This document shows, piece by piece, positions 62,995 to 64,000 of a stretch of DNA of 64,000 nucleotides; positions within the stretch are counted from its first letter, which is position 1, and each line of letters opens with the position of its first letter. The position numbers and the translations under genes were made by a program. Source of the stretch: Bdellovibrio reynosensis (GTDB lineage: Bacteria; Bdellovibrionota; Bdellovibrionia; Bdellovibrionales; Bdellovibrionaceae); NCBI RefSeq assembly GCF_022814725.1, contig NZ_CP093442.1, positions 1,550,001 through 1,614,000 of the forward strand. The letters are read 5' to 3'. The notes beneath the pieces are model-generated. The model was not told the DNA's origin. It did no database searches and worked only from the letters and a program-made list of their open reading frames with translations.

Positions 62995-64000
62995 ATGCTC
63001 CGACAAGAAATTGTAGGGGTAACTATTTTGAGTTTATTCAGCCGTTGCTTACACATCTTTTTAGCTGTTTTGATTTTTTCTAGTTCCGCTTTCGGGGCCT
63101 GGGAAGAACTGCAAGACCTTGTCGTTACAGGTGATCTGAACGGTCGCTCCTCTTTGGATTTCCGCAAGAAAGCTCGCAATGTGCAATTCTTAGTGCCACA
63201 AGGTTCTGAAGGAACTGTTGTTGAAACAAGAAAACTAGCGAAAACGGGTTCGTACGGAATCAAAGTACGTCTTACTAAAGTTGGCGAAAGCAAAGCGAAA
63301 AACCTTCCTAAAGTCGGCGACGAAACTTGGGTTTACTTTTCGCAAAAAGATCCATGGTTAACTTTAAAAGATAAAGAGGGCGCTGAAGTTCAAGACCCTG
63401 AAGTGGCTTTAACTTCTAAAGCTATCAAAGATGGCGAAGGTCTACCAGCGGAAGGGACAGTGACTCCGCACCTTCCAACAAAAGATGAAGTTCTGCGCGA
63501 ACAAAAGCCAGAACCAGCTCCAGTTTCTGAAGATCCTAATTTAGCGAAAAATTCTGATCCAACTAAAACGGAAGGGTCTTTCTGTGCGGAGTGTTCAACC
63601 ACTCAGCCAGGAACCACAGAACAAAATCGCAAGGACATCGGCGAAGTGGCAAAGGAAGTTGATAGCACTCCCCGACCACAGCCTCGTCCGCAGGTCGCAG
63701 ATATTCCTTCAGAAAAATGGAAAAACTTTCCGTCGGTGGCTCGTTATTCAACTAGCAGATCGGTTGAAAAATCCATCAAATACGGAATGCGCAACAAAGA
63801 AGCGCGCTCTAAAAAACTTTGTTACCGCTACGTGAAGCGCGCGATCTTAGGTGGTGACTTGGTAAATGACTATTTACCAGGAGCAAAAGCCGTTAATGCT
63901 GTCGGTGATTTAAAACGCCGTGGCTTCATCAATATGATGGAAGATCCAAGATATAAGAAACTTATCAAAAATCCCCAGGACGCTCCGAAAGGTGCTATCC
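62995..64000 (+). CDS. exported protein of unknown function, 3'-truncated
   Basis: An open frame runs to the end of the window and must continue. The first ATG is at 62995, but a TTG at 63028 with AGGGG 8 nt upstream may be the true start. The N-terminus is a signal peptide (to about SSAFGAW). A beta domain follows (TVVETRKLAKTGSYGIKVRL) that could be SH3-like, with GDETWVYFSQKDPWLTL. A Pro/Glu-rich linker leads to a conserved C-terminal start (VEKSIKYGMRNKEARSKKLC). The upstream 62745-62994 shows no clear gene or structure. Confidence 0.75.
   Translation, partial: MLRQEIVGVTILSLFSRCLHIFLAVLIFSSSAFGAWEELQDLVVTGDLNGRSSLDFRKKARNVQFLVPQGSEGTVVETRKLAKTGSYGIKVRLTKVGESKAKNLPKVGDETWVYFSQKDPWLTLKDKEGAEVQDPEVALTSKAIKDGEGLPAEGTVTPHLPTKDEVLREQKPEPAPVSEDPNLAKNSDPTKTEGSFCAECSTTQPGTTEQNRKDIGEVAKEVDSTPRPQPRPQVADIPSEKWKNFPSVARYSTSRSVEKSIKYGMRNKEARSKKLCYRYVKRAILGGDLVNDYLPGAKAVNAVGDLKRRGFINMMEDPRYKKLIKNPQDAPKGAI

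Noticed and set aside
1-64000. CRISPR array, insertion sequence, prophage, tRNA or rRNA
   Set aside because: No regular spacer-repeat series, transposase or integrase, phage structural cluster, cloverleaf or rRNA motif was seen. The S74 protein has a signal peptide and no phage neighbours in view.

Overview
The window reads as one contiguous stretch of chromosome from a Gram-negative predatory-type bacterium, most likely a Bdellovibrio or close relative (Bdellovibrionota). This rests on gene content and style, not on a search. There are many exported envelope proteins, two lytic transglycosylases, an L,D-transpeptidase, lipoproteins with an LFQNCS-type cleavage site, a FecR/adenylate cyclase cluster, and a very large surface protein with an endosialidase-type chaperone. 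Genes are dense and mostly end in bidirectional hairpin terminators. I see no prophage, insertion sequence, CRISPR array, rRNA or tRNA.

Layout. 1-9.2 kb: a partial Cys-rich CxxCH protein, lytic transglycosylases of the MltD and Slt types, a TIGR03663-type glycosyltransferase, a small GT2-like protein, a YheT-type hydrolase, a DUF3465 protein and greB. 9.4-14.7 kb: an operon of a FecR/Fn3-like protein, an Fn3/outer-membrane protein and a membrane class III adenylate cyclase. 15-18 kb: a four-gene set (DUF3299, DUF2796, ABC ATPase, FtsX permease) resembling the zinc-regulated zrg system of Vibrio. 18-25 kb: hisS, lgt, several secreted or barrel proteins and an RsmB-type rRNA methyltransferase. 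25-28 kb: nrdR, nusB, two unknown genes and a PPSR-type kinase/phosphorylase. 28-34 kb: small exported proteins, a dCache chemoreceptor, a LysR regulator, a tail-anchored exported protein and a metalloprotease-like lipoprotein. 34-41 kb: an M16 peptidase pair, a fliL-type gene, an L,D-transpeptidase broken by an in-frame TGA, and an NHL-repeat lipoprotein. 41-50 kb: rhomboid, HIT, sppA, rpsA, an exported toroid-like protein, OsmC, a periplasmic binding protein, cmk and hisC. 50-59 kb: a degenerate hydantoinase A/B-like pair, exported msrA, tandem periplasmic binding proteins, ilvA, a zinc-ribbon protein and asnS. 59-64 kb: the 1255-residue S74 surface protein and a partial exported protein.

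The most unusual content is non-coding. Four copies of an approximately 127-nt imperfect-palindrome element (19340, 21565, 37020, 57354) share conserved internal-loop motifs while their helices differ with compensating changes, which points to a folded RNA or DNA family. Three copies begin 1-4 nt after the stop codon of a minus-strand gene; the fourth lies in the asnS upstream region. A different 152-bp element at 14687-14838 has nearly perfect 33-bp arms around three nested hairpins. Other points of note are the in-frame TGA between the two domains of the L,D-transpeptidase, HyuA/HyuB-like proteins lacking the usual signature residues, and several convergent genes overlapping at their 3' ends, the largest by 84 nt.
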